From: Gnetum montanum
Lineage: Eukaryota; Streptophyta; Gnetopsida; Gnetales; Gnetaceae
DNA length: 64,000 nt
Reading direction: 5' to 3'
Assembly: GCA_015680685.1 (NCBI GenBank)
Contig: MNCI01013753.1
Coordinates: 262,923 to 326,922, forward strand
Part shown: in pieces, positions 23,470 to 34,643 of the stretch
How positions within the stretch are numbered: the stretch's first letter is position 1
Layout of the letters: every line of letters begins with the position of its first letter
Notes under the pieces: model-generated
Database searches by the model: none
Told to the model about the DNA's origin: nothing
Seen by the model: only the letters and a program-made list of their open reading frames with translations
Translations under genes and position numbers: made by a program

Positions 23470-24574
23470 CCTATAAGTTGCATGGTTTGTATAGATTTAA
23501 GAGAAATCTGTCCAATAATTTACTGGGAAATTGTAAGGTACGTCAAAAACTTTGCCCTTTTACAAATAACAATTTTTTCTCATGCAACTCCTTTATCGCT
23601 TTTACAAGACATGGAATCTTTGCCCTTAGAAATCTTAGGATCTCTATTGTAGCTATGGAGTTCTTTTTCAACCTTAAGAGCTAACTCAAAAGCCTCACCC
23701 AAAGTTTGAAGGTTATAAAATGTAACATTTTTTTTTATATTTCTTCTTCAATACATATTAGAAGTTTGAAGCTTATTCATACTTATTGTAATGAACCTTA
23801 CCTTATTGGAAATCTTTCCAAAAATCCATGTAATATTGTTTTATACTTTTCTTACATTGTTTTCTGCATTTCAGCCTTTGAATGACTTTTTTTCTATGTT
23901 GGGTCTTCTCAAATTTTTTCTTAAGCATAAATTGCACAAGAGACCCATTTTGAATTAGAGTTTCATTACATACAACATAAGCATGGCTCTCTTTTCCCCA
24001 TGAAACTTGTGTCATATCTTCAAGATTTATCTCAACATATCACATCTTTTGATGATATTCTGTATCTTCAATCTTAAAATATTTCTTTAACTTGACCTAG
24101 GAAAGAAAATATTTAATAACTTCTATTCTATTAAAGTTTTTTACTTCAACATGGGGCAATCTAGAAGCATGCCTAAATGCTCTAGTAAAAGTAAGCTCAA
24201 TTCCTTTACTTAGATTTCCTTGAGGCTTCTAAGTACATTCCTTCTTTTAATTTTCCTAGAAACATGAATCCATGAGACTTATTCTCAAAACTTGGAGTAT
24301 GAGGAATATTATTTTCTTATCTCTTATTCTTTCTAAATTTTTCATGCCTAAAAGGAATGTCATCCTTAAGAGGTGGCATGGATTAATGCCTTGATGAAGC
24401 AGTCCTTAGTGAAGATGTCCTTGAGTTATTCTCTTGTCTAGATGCCCTTGATGATGTAGGATGTTATTTGTTCTCTTTTAGCTTCTCAAGTTTGCTCAAA
24501 ATGTACATGAGAGGATTTCTCATGTCTTCCATATCTTTAGCTAAAGCATGGATTATCTTCTTCTTTGATGTCAT
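23470..24574 (-). pseudogene. Gag relic of a separate Ty3/gypsy lineage
   Basis: Minus strand, probable start ATG ACA TCA at 24574. The N-terminal part reads 'ALAKDMEDMRNPLMYILSKL' and a Ser/Arg-rich linker. Then comes a gag-core reading: 'LPHVEVKNFNRIEVIKYF', 'VKLKKYFKIEDTEYHQKM', 'VQFMLKKKF', 'KKVIQRLKCRKQCKKSIKQY', 'MDFWKDF', and after a frameshift 'TLGEAFELALKVEKEL'. This pattern is the retrotransposon gag family. It differs from gag of elements A-E and lacks their motifs. No protease or RT is seen on either side. Several stops and frameshifts mark it as dead. Confidence 0.65.
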
Positions 24575-24579
24575 GATGG

Positions 24580-26589
24580 AAATGAACTAAAGGTAGAATA
24601 TATAATTATCCACAAAGAAATATCAAAGGATTACAAGTACCCACAATGAGAATTAGAGTACCCCAAAAGTAACCAATTAATAATTACTCAAATCCTCATT
24701 GAAATAAGCCCAAAGCTTTTAAATCCTAGTTAATTTAAGCTAATGGGTATTACAATCTAAATTTATTTACAATTCTCAAAATAATTAATCATTTAATAAC
24801 CAAAAGGAGTTATTAAAATCCTAATTTATGAGTTATATACTAGACCATATGCCCAATCATATGATACATAAGCATTGCAAGTGATGGTATCATAATCCAC
24901 AAAAGAAACTTCTGTGATGTCTAGATAGTTATGTTGTACCCAATTTTTTACTTTACTTTGAAATGAAATTAAGTGTGGTTTTAAGCTCCTTCCATTAGGA
25001 ATTGAGCATTACATACCCCAAATACATCATCAAAAGACATATTCTCAGTTCTTAAGGACCATTAGGAAGCATCTAGGTCCATAATCAGACTTATGGACTA
25101 AAATTTTCAAGAACTCTAAAAAACTCTAAGACCAAAATTTTTCGAAGTGTTGGAGTTTACCAAGGTGAAAATTTTTCTAAGTGTTGGAGCTATTATAGAT
25201 TCTGCATCATTCAAGACCACCAATGGTACATCCTACACTTTCCTAACATCACAACGTTTAAATTTGACAAATTCAAAAATTTGACCCTGGGACCCCAAGG
25301 CCAAAAGTTTTCTCAATGTTGGAGGTGATTATATGTCAAATTAGGTTTTATTAAACACTACAGCACAAAACCCTCAAATATAACCTTTCAAGACACTTTT
25401 TTGGCCTTTGGAGGCCCCCAAGAATCATTTGAAGTCATATCCCAACTTTTCAACATTAATTCTAGTAACTTTGGAAAAATCTAAAAAATTGTCAACCTTT
25501 TTTCTAACTCTAGGGACTAATGCTAATGTTGCATTAGCATAACACTAGTATCACCATCACTAGAACTTCCAAATCTCACCAAAACTATGTTTCAACATGC
25601 ACCATGGATCCCCAAAATCAAGATGACTCATTAATAGTAGTTTTGGCACTTTAGGCTTGCAGAATTTGCACTTTTCCATAAGCTTTTTGAAACTTGGAAA
25701 ATTAGCATTTTTGGCCAAGTATGGAACACTGGTCAGATTGGAACTCATCTCAACATCTTTAAGTAATCCCATATACTAGGTTTGTAGCTTTCCACTAGTC
25801 TATGGATCTCTCAACACTTTAAAATTACCATCCTGACATATTTCAAGGTCAAGTTTGGCCTTTCTAGAGTTAGAATTTTGAATTGGGAAAATTGTCAATT
25901 TTTTTTATAACTCTATGAATTTATGTTAATACTACATCAATGTTATCATTAGCATTAATTTTTATGTCAGTGTCAATGTCAGCATCAATTTTGACATCAC
26001 ATTTACAAGTTGCCACATTCACTAAAACCAAAGACTAAACTTGCTATTTTCAAATTCAATGATAAGCTACACTTAACTTAAAGTTTAATTTTAGAAACCT
26101 TAAGCTATATTTGGTGACATTGGGCCTATAAATAAAAGCTCAAAACACAAGTTTGAGGTAAGATATTTTGAGATTTGAGAGAAGTTTTCAAATTTTGAGT
26201 AATCAAAAGCATAAGTGCTTGTCACCACCATAGCTCTCATGTGCTCCTCAACCATCTTCAACACCTTTTGCACATTCAACATCAATTCTAGAGATAGAAT
26301 TTTTAGGTTTATGCAAGACTTTCAAGAGTTAGAATTTTTTTTAGCTCTCGTGTCAATGACAAGAATCTCAGTAAAAAAGAAAGCCCCATTTTGACCTGAA
26401 ATTGACTTTGGATTGCATCTACAACTTCTTCATCCATCACCTAACCCTCTAGAGGTTCAATTCCATCCTCCAAGTCTATATTTTTCTTAAGATCTAAGAT
26501 TTGCTTACCCATTCTATCACACACACTTTTCTCCCATCATTTATAGTTTGGTCATTCATAGGAGGCAAATGCTTCGCAACTCATAAATA
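24580..26589. other. Non-coding AT-rich DNA upstream of the gag relic
   Basis: No reading frame of interest. It may be the 5' leader or LTR of the relic gag element. A TATA-like CTATAAATAAAAG sits at about 26126-26138 on plus, but no LTR termini or second copy could be identified. Confidence 0.35.
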
Positions 26590-27370
26590 AAGTATTTTAT
26601 TATTTGGGAAAGGATTTGGAACCTTTTCCTCATATCGAAGAACCACTTTTATTATTCTACACTTGTTTACTTGCATTCTATACCTAGAAATTTTTTTTAT
26701 CTCCTACATCACATTCTATACTTAGTCAAAATTTTAGCATTTTATAATTAACCGTTTTTCCACATAAAATTTTCATTTTTTAAGGAGGGATCTAACATCC
26801 TTCTCTTTGAATAAAAATATTAATATTTCAATATTTTATATCATTTTATATAAGTTTTATACTGATAATTATTTCTATCTCCTACATCATATTCTATACT
26901 TCATCAAATTTTCAATGTTTTACACTTAGTCAAATTCTTAGCAGTTTACACTTAACTATATTTTCACATAAAATTTTATTTTTTAGGGAAGGATTTGACA
27001 TTCTTCTCTTTACATAATAACATCAATATTTCAACATTTTATATCCTTTTATATAAGTCTTATACTTAAAATGTTTTTCTATCTCCAACATCATATTCTA
27101 TACTTAGTCAAATTTTTAGCCTTTTTTATACTTCATCATTTTTTAGCCTAAAATATCTATTATTTGGGGAGGGAAATGAGATCCTTCCTTTCACATTATA
27201 GTTATACTATTTTAATATTTTATACTATTCATCCACATTTTATACTTAATTTGTTTATTCCATCATTCATAGCCTATCCTAAACTTAATTTTTTTGGATA
27301 ATCTATACTTAATCATTTTTCCTATGATTTTACACTTATTCATTTTTAGCATTAAAAAATTCACTTTGTC
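26590..27370 (+). repeat. Degenerate tandem array, about 180-205 bp units
   Basis: Four diverged units marked by a purine-rich block (26606, 26783, 26985, 27166; spacings 177, 202, 181) and by 'ctcctacatcatattctata'-type blocks (26701, 26879, 27083; spacings 178 and 204). Between them lie T-rich segments with 'ttttacacttagtcaaatt' variants. No coding content. Confidence 0.75.
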
Positions 27371-27469
27371 ATCATTCCCTATGATTCCTAGTTTGTGTGT
27401 GGTAGGCTAAGTTCATATTTAATTGGAGAATTCATGCTCCATTTTATAATCAATACCATATTGAGGGTT

Positions 27470-28476
27470 ACATTGATCTAAAGACTATTTACAATCATGA
27501 GCTAAGTATCTCAACACCTAGTTCATGGAGGTGTCCTTGTAGAGGTGTAATAAAAAATTCTATAGAAACAAGCTATTAATTAATTATGAGTCACTATCTT
27601 CTGACTTGGATTTGTGGCTCTAAGCATATAGATTATTACATAGTGAGGCATATGATAATGATATTGTTTAGCATATTTAATTAATAAATGTAAAATATAG
27701 TACTTAACTAATTAATATAACAAACAATGAAGCAAATCCTAATCTAGTCTAAGGGTGATGAGCATTTGCTTTTGATTTTCTATTCACATCCTAGACTAGG
27801 GTAATCACCGCCAAGATTACCAAGTAATAAGCTACTAGATGTGCCAAGAATATCATTACTCAGTTACCAAGAAATTATATGTTAAATTCAAAACTAGTCA
27901 TACTCATTCTACTAATTTACTACAATGTGTTAAAGTGTAAATTATTAAGCTAAGTGCATTAAAATGTAAAGAACATAGAAAAATAAATGCTTGGAAAGTA
28001 AAATCTAGTGTAAGTTAAAATATTGTAAGAGATAAGAATGATCTTGGTCTTATCATCATTATGGAATGTGTTTAAGTATAATGCCACTTAAATAAGACTA
28101 TGTACACGTAGTTCAAATCCATACCATGGGCCTAGTGGTATGAGTCTTGGCCTAGTAACCCCCAGGTCATAGCTTTTGATTCTACTAGGTAGCACTGAGT
28201 TATAAACTTCTATAAATCTTAGGGTGTACCTATGTTTCAATTATTTTAGGTTCCAACACCCCAAATCCAAACTATGGACACTCACTAGCTATTTCTAAAA
28301 TTCATGGAAATAACTAATAGAGTATTTATAGCTATTGCATTGATGATGCATTAAATGTTAGAGATGGTATATTTATAGGCATTTATTACCACTACAAATT
28401 TGCATATGAGACATTGCATCATAAAATATGACGTTGCATCTTTGACATCATAGTTCACCAAAAGACTTGTACATCA
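27470..28476 (-). repeat. Old LTR of the A-F superfamily, minus orientation
   Basis: Landmarks in the superfamily order: 'gagtcactatcttctgactt' (27579), 'gatgagcat' (27758), 'ggttaccaag'-type blocks (27815-27875), the TATA box on minus near 28322-28332, and the terminus ...CATCA at 28472-28476 followed by 'taccccatacctaactaaa', equal to the polypurine-tract side of the other elements. The left end is approximate. A SINE-like insertion interrupts it at 28131-28262. Confidence 0.65.
28131..28262 (+). mobile_element. tRNA-derived SINE-like insertion
   Basis: Begins 'cctagtggtatgagtcttgg', like a tRNA-derived A box (TRGYNNARNGG), followed about 35 bp later by 'aggtcatagcttttgattc', a degenerate B box (GGTTCGANTC). 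It is flanked by near-identical direct repeats of 16 bp, CAAATCCATACCATGG (about 28114-28129) and CAAATCCAAACTATGG (about 28263-28278), as expected for SINE target duplications. It sits within an old LTR, so it is an insertion. Short body, about 130 bp, no clear poly-A tail. Confidence 0.65.
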
Positions 28477-28717
28477 TACCCCATACCTAACTAAAAACAC
28501 ATCCTTGAGTTAAACAAAATTAGAAAAGAGTTTGTTACAAAATTTATGATAGTGACACTAATGAACTAAATAACTAATAGATTGTATAACAATGACTTGA
28601 GTGCTACATTACAAAACTTTATTCAAGTGAGCTTATACAAAAATGACAAAAACTCTTAATAAACTTAGTCCCATTTTTTTTAACTCAAAGATGAATTTCT
28701 AGTCATTCATAGGGGTA
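28477..28717. other. Junction of two inverted retroelement 3' ends
   Basis: The left end ('taccccatacctaactaaa...catccttgagtt') and the right end ('aactcaaagatgaattt...cattcataggggta') are reverse complements in outline. Both are the polypurine-tract side of the superfamily. The two internal regions meet here after most of each has been lost. Confidence 0.6.
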
Positions 28718-29556
28718 TGATGAACATTTAATAAATCAAGTGTGATATCACACTTATGATATCATAGCTGCAATATTATATGCTTTAGTATGACATAATA
28801 GATGTGTTTTTTTGGGGTACGTGATGTCTATAAATAATGCTCAACTACTGCACTTAATGCATATTTTATTCCATCCTTAACTAAACACTTGTAATTTTAT
28901 TCTATGAATTTATTGTTAATCTATGAGTGCCTACAAAGCAAATTTGAAGTGATTATACAAAGTCTTATTTGAGTGACATTCTACCTAGATGTAATTCTAT
29001 GAGAACAGTAAGATTAAGATCATTGTTATCCATTGTAGCATTTTATTTAGAATAGATATTTACTTTCTAATGCAATTTTCCTTTCCTTATTATTTACATT
29101 TCTGGTGTCATTTACATTTCTACTACATAAGAATAAACTGGTGGAATCAGTATTACTACTTTTGAGTATAACATGTAGTCATTTCATATCCCAATAGTGA
29201 TAATGCTTAGTTCAGCTTCTAGTGTGTCACTTGATAATTCCAATAACAGTTACACTAGTTTAGGGCTTGTACAACAACTTGGGAACAGATGCTTATTACT
29301 CTAGGCTAATATACAATTTTCTTTCATTGTTCATTAGACTAAGTAGTTTACACAATTAATAATCATATTTTGCTTTAGTGTTATTATAGTTAGATAGCAT
29401 CATTATATCATATAACTCACTATGCATTAAGGCATACACCTTGATCATAACTAGCTCTTGTTGGAAGATAATGATCAATAATCTATGCATTAACTCTCTA
29501 GAAATTACATTAACCCAACATATGGTTAAGCATAGGGGAACTCTTGCTACTCATCA
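28718..29556 (+). repeat. Old LTR of the A-F superfamily, plus orientation
   Basis: Starts TGATGAAC after 'aggggta' (polypurine-tract side) and ends 'tactCATCA' at 29556. It is followed by a primer-site-like 'TGTTGTCATTGCCAAGAC' (29558-29575). A TATA box TATAAATAATG lies at about 28831-28841. The LTR is thus bounded by internal-type sequence on both sides. Confidence 0.7.
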
Positions 29557-29582
29557 TTGTTGTCATTGCCAAGACACAATTC

Positions 29583-29830
29583 CATGATGCCAATAAGATC
29601 GAGATCATTCTTATTCATTACAAAATTTCACTTAGAATAGACCTTTACTTTCTAATGCACTTTATATTTCTATGTTATTTACATTACTAATGTCATTTAC
29701 ATTTCCATTACATAATAGTAATTTGGAAAAATGAGTACAATCATTTTCAAGCATAATATATAGTTATTTCATATCCTAGTAGTGATAACATTTGGTTTTC
29801 CTAAAAGCATATTCCTTGGTGATCCTAGTA
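29583..29830 (+). repeat. Partial second copy of the old LTR
   Basis: Sequence from 'aagatcgagatcattcttatt' onward repeats the LTR interior at about 29010-29250 ('tttactttctaatgca', 'catttcatatcc.agtagtgataa'), starting just after the primer site. It suggests a second insertion or a recombined tandem LTR. It loses similarity in a local 'gcatattcctt' repeat at 29805-29910. Confidence 0.6.
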
Positions 29831-32061
29831 ACAGTTATACATTCCTTGGTGATCCAACTTTTTATACTTTCTAAAAGCATATTCCTTGTTATACATTCCT
29901 ATGTTATTTTTTCTATTTCATTTACAGAAAGCCCTTAGTAGGAAGTGAAAACCCAAAAGAATACTTTTTGGTAAGATCCTTTTCCTTTCTCAAAGTAGAG
30001 GTTTTTTAGAATTGGAAAGAAGGATGAAAAATTAAAAAGACATCCTCAAAAGAGTGAGGTCTTTCCATTTTTATTATGTTAGAGTTTCACTCTCTTTAGT
30101 GCTTCTCTTCAATCATACTCTAATTTTTTTTATAATACATTTTATTTTTGGGGTCTAAGACCCCTTCTCCTAAAAAATATTTCTTATATCCTTATCAAAT
30201 TTACCATTTGATTGGAATATGATTCTAAGTAGTTAAACAATTTTTAGTGAGTGATTTTTTAAACCTTGTATTATTACTTTTATTTTATCATTATTCATAT
30301 TTTCACTAAAATTAATAAACAAGTATGCATAATATTAACTCATAGACAAATGGAAAGGATGTATTGGAGTCAAATCCTCTTAGCTAAAGAGTTGATATAT
30401 TAAAATTTTATTAAATTATATAGATGAAGAACTAATAAACACTTGTATGGGGAGAGTAAAATAAAAATCTTATCTCACTTATCTATGGTCTAGAGTCAAT
30501 TCCTATCAACTAGAGAAGTTTGAAATACCACAACTCCCTTATGTAGTTAAAGTAATAATAAGAAATATAAAGAGAAAAATGAGAATCTCATCCAACTTAC
30601 ATAGGTATGATAAAGAGTTGTTAGCAAGAGAATTACAAGTGAAATTTAAACTAAAGCATGTAATATTGAAGAAGTATAGTCCACTATTGATGACAAATTG
30701 ATTTATTGGGAAACTAGAGAAACTACATTAATATATAAAAGGTGCATAAAAAAGAATTATGTAATGTATTTTATAAATTACTAAGGATTAATCTTGGTGA
30801 GGATGCAGACTACATAGTAATTCAAGTATTTAGAAATCTTTTATAGGTGTTTTGATTTTAGATTGTTTTAGAATTCTCTACTTATTATTAATGAACCATT
30901 ATCAAGAGGCTCAATACTTATTTTGGTAAGGTGGAGTTTTGGGAGGGGCAGTGGATGAGAAAAAACCTGATATCTTTCAAATAATTTCACCCTCAATCAA
31001 ATTTGAATTTTATGACTTGAGAAACAATCACCTTTACCATCCCTCCAAAAGATAATGTCTTGAAAAGTCAAGTACTCACCACAGTGCTCCTTGAAAAATC
31101 AAAGAAGATAAGGTACCCTTTTAAATCAGTCAATTATGTGACTAGTTAAATGTACAAAGCACGGTCTAGCAATGCAATCATGGTGTATGGTTTTTCTTCT
31201 TTTATGAAGAAAATCTGGTATCCTTCAAATTTTATCATCATAAACATTTTAGTTGAGGTCAGAGAACGTGCTCCATGGGTTCTTTTGTGGACGTTCGATG
31301 TGGTGCAACCAATATTATTTTAAAAGAAATGCAAATGAAGGAATTTATTATTGAATTGATGTATGGGTGAGTTTAAACAATAGCAATCATGGAGAATAGT
31401 GACACGTCGACCCTGTGACAACGTCAGGAAATAAAAATGAAGGACTTCATTAGTTGAGACTAGTTATTATGTAGTCAATGTAAGTTTCTGTAGAGTCAAG
31501 CTACCTACCTACATGTCGATGGAAAACTACTCCACTCATTTATCATGAAACCTATCGTCCATATGCGTTTGATAGCAATTTGAGTGCCTACCAATGACTA
31601 CCAATAATTAGTGCTTATTTTGTGCATTCGTTTCTTATCCATAGTCCATGTCATGAAGGAACTGTGAAAAATTCTTCCTTTTAACTTTAAAAATCTTCCA
31701 TTGTCAATGACAGAATCTGAAAGAAATTATGTATTAGCTTTTCTCAACAATGTAGATTGACTACAATATGCTACCGTATGTGGGTGGGTGGGTGGATGGA
31801 TGAATTCACACCCTTGGGTTCTTTTAAAGGAATTAAAATTACACTTGTCTAACACTTGTGGGTTGTGAGCATTCTAGTAATTTTTCCTTTTTCTTTATGT
31901 TTAGAATTTTTGTGCAAACACATATTTATTTTAATCTAAGTGGGTCTATAGTTTTAAAAGAAGCCACATTTAATATGAGAATTTTTACTTATTTAAAAGT
32001 TGAGAAAGTATGCTACCATGATATTTGTAGGTACTTTAGAATGTATTATTATAATCACTAG
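29831..32061. other. AT-rich DNA, no gene recognised
   Basis: No frame with recognisable coding content and no LTR boundaries. A short locally duplicated block 'ctaaaagcatattcctt' occurs at 29803-29890. Confidence 0.4.
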
Positions 32062-32280
32062 TTAAATTCAAAAGTTTGCTATTTGCTAGGTGTACAAAAA
32101 ATAAGATGTTATGTTTTGGTTAACAAGGTTCAATTTAGTTCACATTATTTTAGGATAGAAAGTGGAAGATTGATGCAACTTCTTAGAAACAAATACACAT
32201 GCAAACTATGTGGCTCATGAGATCTTCAGGATGAACATCATATTTTTCTTAGTTGCCCTCAAATTGAACATGTGAGCTAA
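32062..32280 (+). pseudogene. Non-LTR retrotransposon-like zinc-binding fragment
   Basis: One plus frame of about 72 codons with one TGA. It contains 'FSSHYFRIESGRL' followed by 'NKYTCKLCGS' and 'DEHHIFLSCPQI'. The order SSHxxxIExGR - CxxC - DExHxxxxC resembles the C-terminal zinc-binding tail found after RT in several LINE-type elements. The rest of the element is not present upstream. Insertion of element B 95 bp further on interrupts the locus. Family-level recall only; a search is needed. Confidence 0.45.
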
Positions 32281-32369
32281 CAAGATAATATTTCCGCTAA
32301 AAGTCTTATTACATTCAAGGTTATCCCACCACTTTGTTGCATCAATATTTAGCTTCCATAATACAAATG

Positions 32370-32374
32370 TCATT
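32370..32374. repeat. Target site duplication of element B (left)
   Basis: TCATT, identical to 63664-63668 at the far end of the nest. Confidence 0.88.
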
Positions 32375-32473
32375 TGATGACTCATGAATTTGTTGGTTGC
32401 AATATCATAGCCATGATATCGCATACGTGATATCATAGCCTAGACGCAATATTGCATACGCAATATCCTCATC

Positions 32474-32483
32474 TATAAATAAG
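32474..32483 (+). promoter_or_regulatory. LTR TATA box
   Basis: TATAAATAAG lies in the same position relative to U3 in the LTRs of A, B, C, D, E and F (B's 3' copy at 62904-62913). Followed 181 bp later by AATAAA at 32664, as expected for a promoter and polyadenylation signal bounding R. Confidence 0.75.
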
Positions 32484-32663
32484 AGGTAGACAAATCTAGT
32501 AGGAAATTTTTAAGAGTTTTTTTAGAGTTTTAAAGTTTAATTTTTTAGTACATCAGTTTTTCCTCTCAACCCTTTTCTCCCAGTGCCTACCCCCAGTGTG
32601 GTGATTGTAATTGTACAACATCTTTATTTGAGTGTGACGTACTTGGACACGTGCATGACCGGC

Positions 32664-32669
32664 AATAAA
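32664..32669 (+). terminator. LTR polyadenylation signal
   Basis: AATAAA within the block 'ggcaataaagatt', which is conserved in the LTRs of all members. Inferred 3' end of element transcripts. Confidence 0.55.
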
Positions 32670-32948
32670 GATTGAGATTACTTTATCATTGCAGCATCCA
32701 ATTAAGCTTAATTATTTAAGTAATTTTTATTGTTATTTACTGCTTTCTTAGTTAATATTTCTCTACCCTTATCTCCTAGTAACGTGAAATGAGTACGACT
32801 TAATCACAGACATTCAAGTGTGACTACTTGGTAACCTAGTAGTGTACTTAGGCCATGTGCTTGGTAATCCCAGTGGTAGTCGTGCATGAGGACCAAGATG
32901 TGTATAGATGATTAAGGAATGGATGCTCATCACACTTAGTCTAGATTA

Positions 32949-32952
<4 letters not shown>

Positions 32953-33010
<58 letters not shown>
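32953..33010 (+). repeat. (CT)n microsatellite inside the LTR
   Basis: About 58 bp of pure CT repeat. The sister LTR has only about 32 bp at the same place (63384-63415), so the run changed length after insertion. Confidence 0.95.
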
Positions 33011-33012
<2 letters not shown>

Positions 33013-33259
33013 GTTTAGTTGATATTATTTACCATTAGCCCTAGGAGTAGCATTAGTATAGGAACATATCATACACCTCACTCTGGACAAAACTATACGT
33101 GAAAAAGATAATACTAGTCTAGGTGGGAAGACAATGAACTATGATCTACGAGTAACTACTTAAATACCATAACTAGTCCACCTATGAAGTTCGATCGGAT
33201 CGTGCATGAAACACTCATATTCGTATGGTTAAGTGTAGGGGTACCTCGCGACTCATCAT

Positions 33260-33280
33260 TGGTGCCATTGCCAGGGACAG
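33260..33280 (+). other. Element B primer binding site (tRNA-Asp-like)
   Basis: TGGTGCCATTGCCAGGGAC starts one base after the 5' LTR and resembles the complement of the tRNA-Asp 3' end. Confidence 0.8.
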
Positions 33281-33317
33281 TGCTAGTATCTAGATTAGTT
33301 ATATCATACAAGGTTGT

Positions 33318-34269
33318 TGATGAGTGGTAAGGTACCCCTACACTCAACCATATGAATATGAGTGTTCATGCACGATCTGGTCAAAGTCCGTGGACAAGCT
33401 AGTTGTGGTATCTAGATAGTTACACGTTGATCACAGTTCATTGTCTTCCCACCTGGACTAGTATTTTCTTTGTCATGTATGGTTTAGTCGAGGGTGAGGT
33501 GTATGATGTGATCCTAAACTAGTGCTACCCCTAGAGACAATGGAAAATAATCTTGATTAAACTAATAAGCAATAGGAAATGAAGTCTAAGCTAGCCTAAG
33601 TGTGTTGAGCATCTGTTCCTTAATCATCCATACACATCTTGGACCTCATGCATGACTACTACTGGGATTACCAAGCGTAGATCCTAGGTATTCTACTGGG
33701 TTACCAAGTAGTCACACTTAAATGCTTGTGATTAAGTTGTACTCATTCCATAGTTAACAACAAGAATAGTAAATGATGGTAAAGAAATATTAACTAAGAA
33801 AATAATAAATAATAATAACAATTCAATAATTAAAACTAAGTGAATGCTACAATGATGAAGTAATCTCGATATTTATTGCTAATCGTATGCGTGTCCAAGT
33901 ATGTCACACTCAAACAAAGGTTCTGTACAATTACAAGCATCACACTATGGGCATGCACTTGGGAAAATAGTCTAACTCCTATGAAAACAAATTGCAAGAG
34001 GTTCCCTACAATTAACCCTAAAAGATGCCTAATTGTGGTGGGTGTGTGCTTATTTATAGCTAAAAATAGACTTTATGTAAATGGGGTCGCATCGATGCAT
34101 GGGTGGATGTGTTAGTGGGGCCATGTATATGTGGCCCCATATACACGGCCTAGTTAATGTAGTCCCGATATCAAGGGTCTGATCTCAAGGATCCGATATC
34201 GAGACCTATTAGACTAGGGCTTCGATAATAGGGCTCTCATAACTGGGCCTGACAAACCACGATTCATCA
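33318..34269 (-). repeat. Element C 3' LTR
   Basis: 952 bp, about 90 bp longer than its sister, with the extra length in the U3 end at 34085-34250. There GGCC/GATATC-type units are repeated more often than in the 5' LTR. Ends TGATGA/CATCA in sense. Confidence 0.9.
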
Positions 34270-34643
34270 TACCCCCACGACTGAATAACAACTCATCCTC
34301 AAGTCACCAAAATTGAGGAAAAAGCTCAATTGATTACACAGTGGATAGTGTTGGCGACTGTTTGGGACGCGATCACCAACGAGTGTCCTCAAACAGGATT
34401 TAGGTGCCTGCTGGTCTCTGGCAACACCAAGGCCCAGATACCTCCAAATAAACTCAGTAGTTAATGTGAGTATGTGTGTGTGCTATTGCGGCGTGCGGTT
34501 GTGAAAAATGTAATGATTGCATTGTGTGTAAATTACAAATGACTTACTTTAAAGAGATTCAGCCAACTTTGCCAAAGTACTGTGAGTTGTTGAAAGTTTC
34601 CTATTTTGTCCAACTGCCTAGTCTACGCAATCCTTATAATACC

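Larger units (their letters stand above)
32375..33258 (+). repeat. Element B 5' LTR
   Basis: Begins TGATGACTCATGAATTTG. U3 carries a cluster of GATATC-type palindromes (32396-32470), then the TATA box (32474-32483), a polyadenylation signal AATAAA (32664-32669) and a long CT run (32953-33010). It ends CTCATCA next to the primer site. Confidence 0.92.

Noticed and set aside
26120-26140. TATA-like promoter at CTATAAATAAAAG
   Set aside because: No LTR termini, no paired copy and no gene downstream; common by chance at this base composition.
28125-28200. Functional tRNA gene
   Set aside because: A box is fair but the B box is degenerate and no cloverleaf arms close; flanking duplications indicate a SINE-type insertion.
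32953-33010. Possible CRISPR-like or coding repeat from the CT run
   Set aside because: A simple dinucleotide microsatellite; no spacers.
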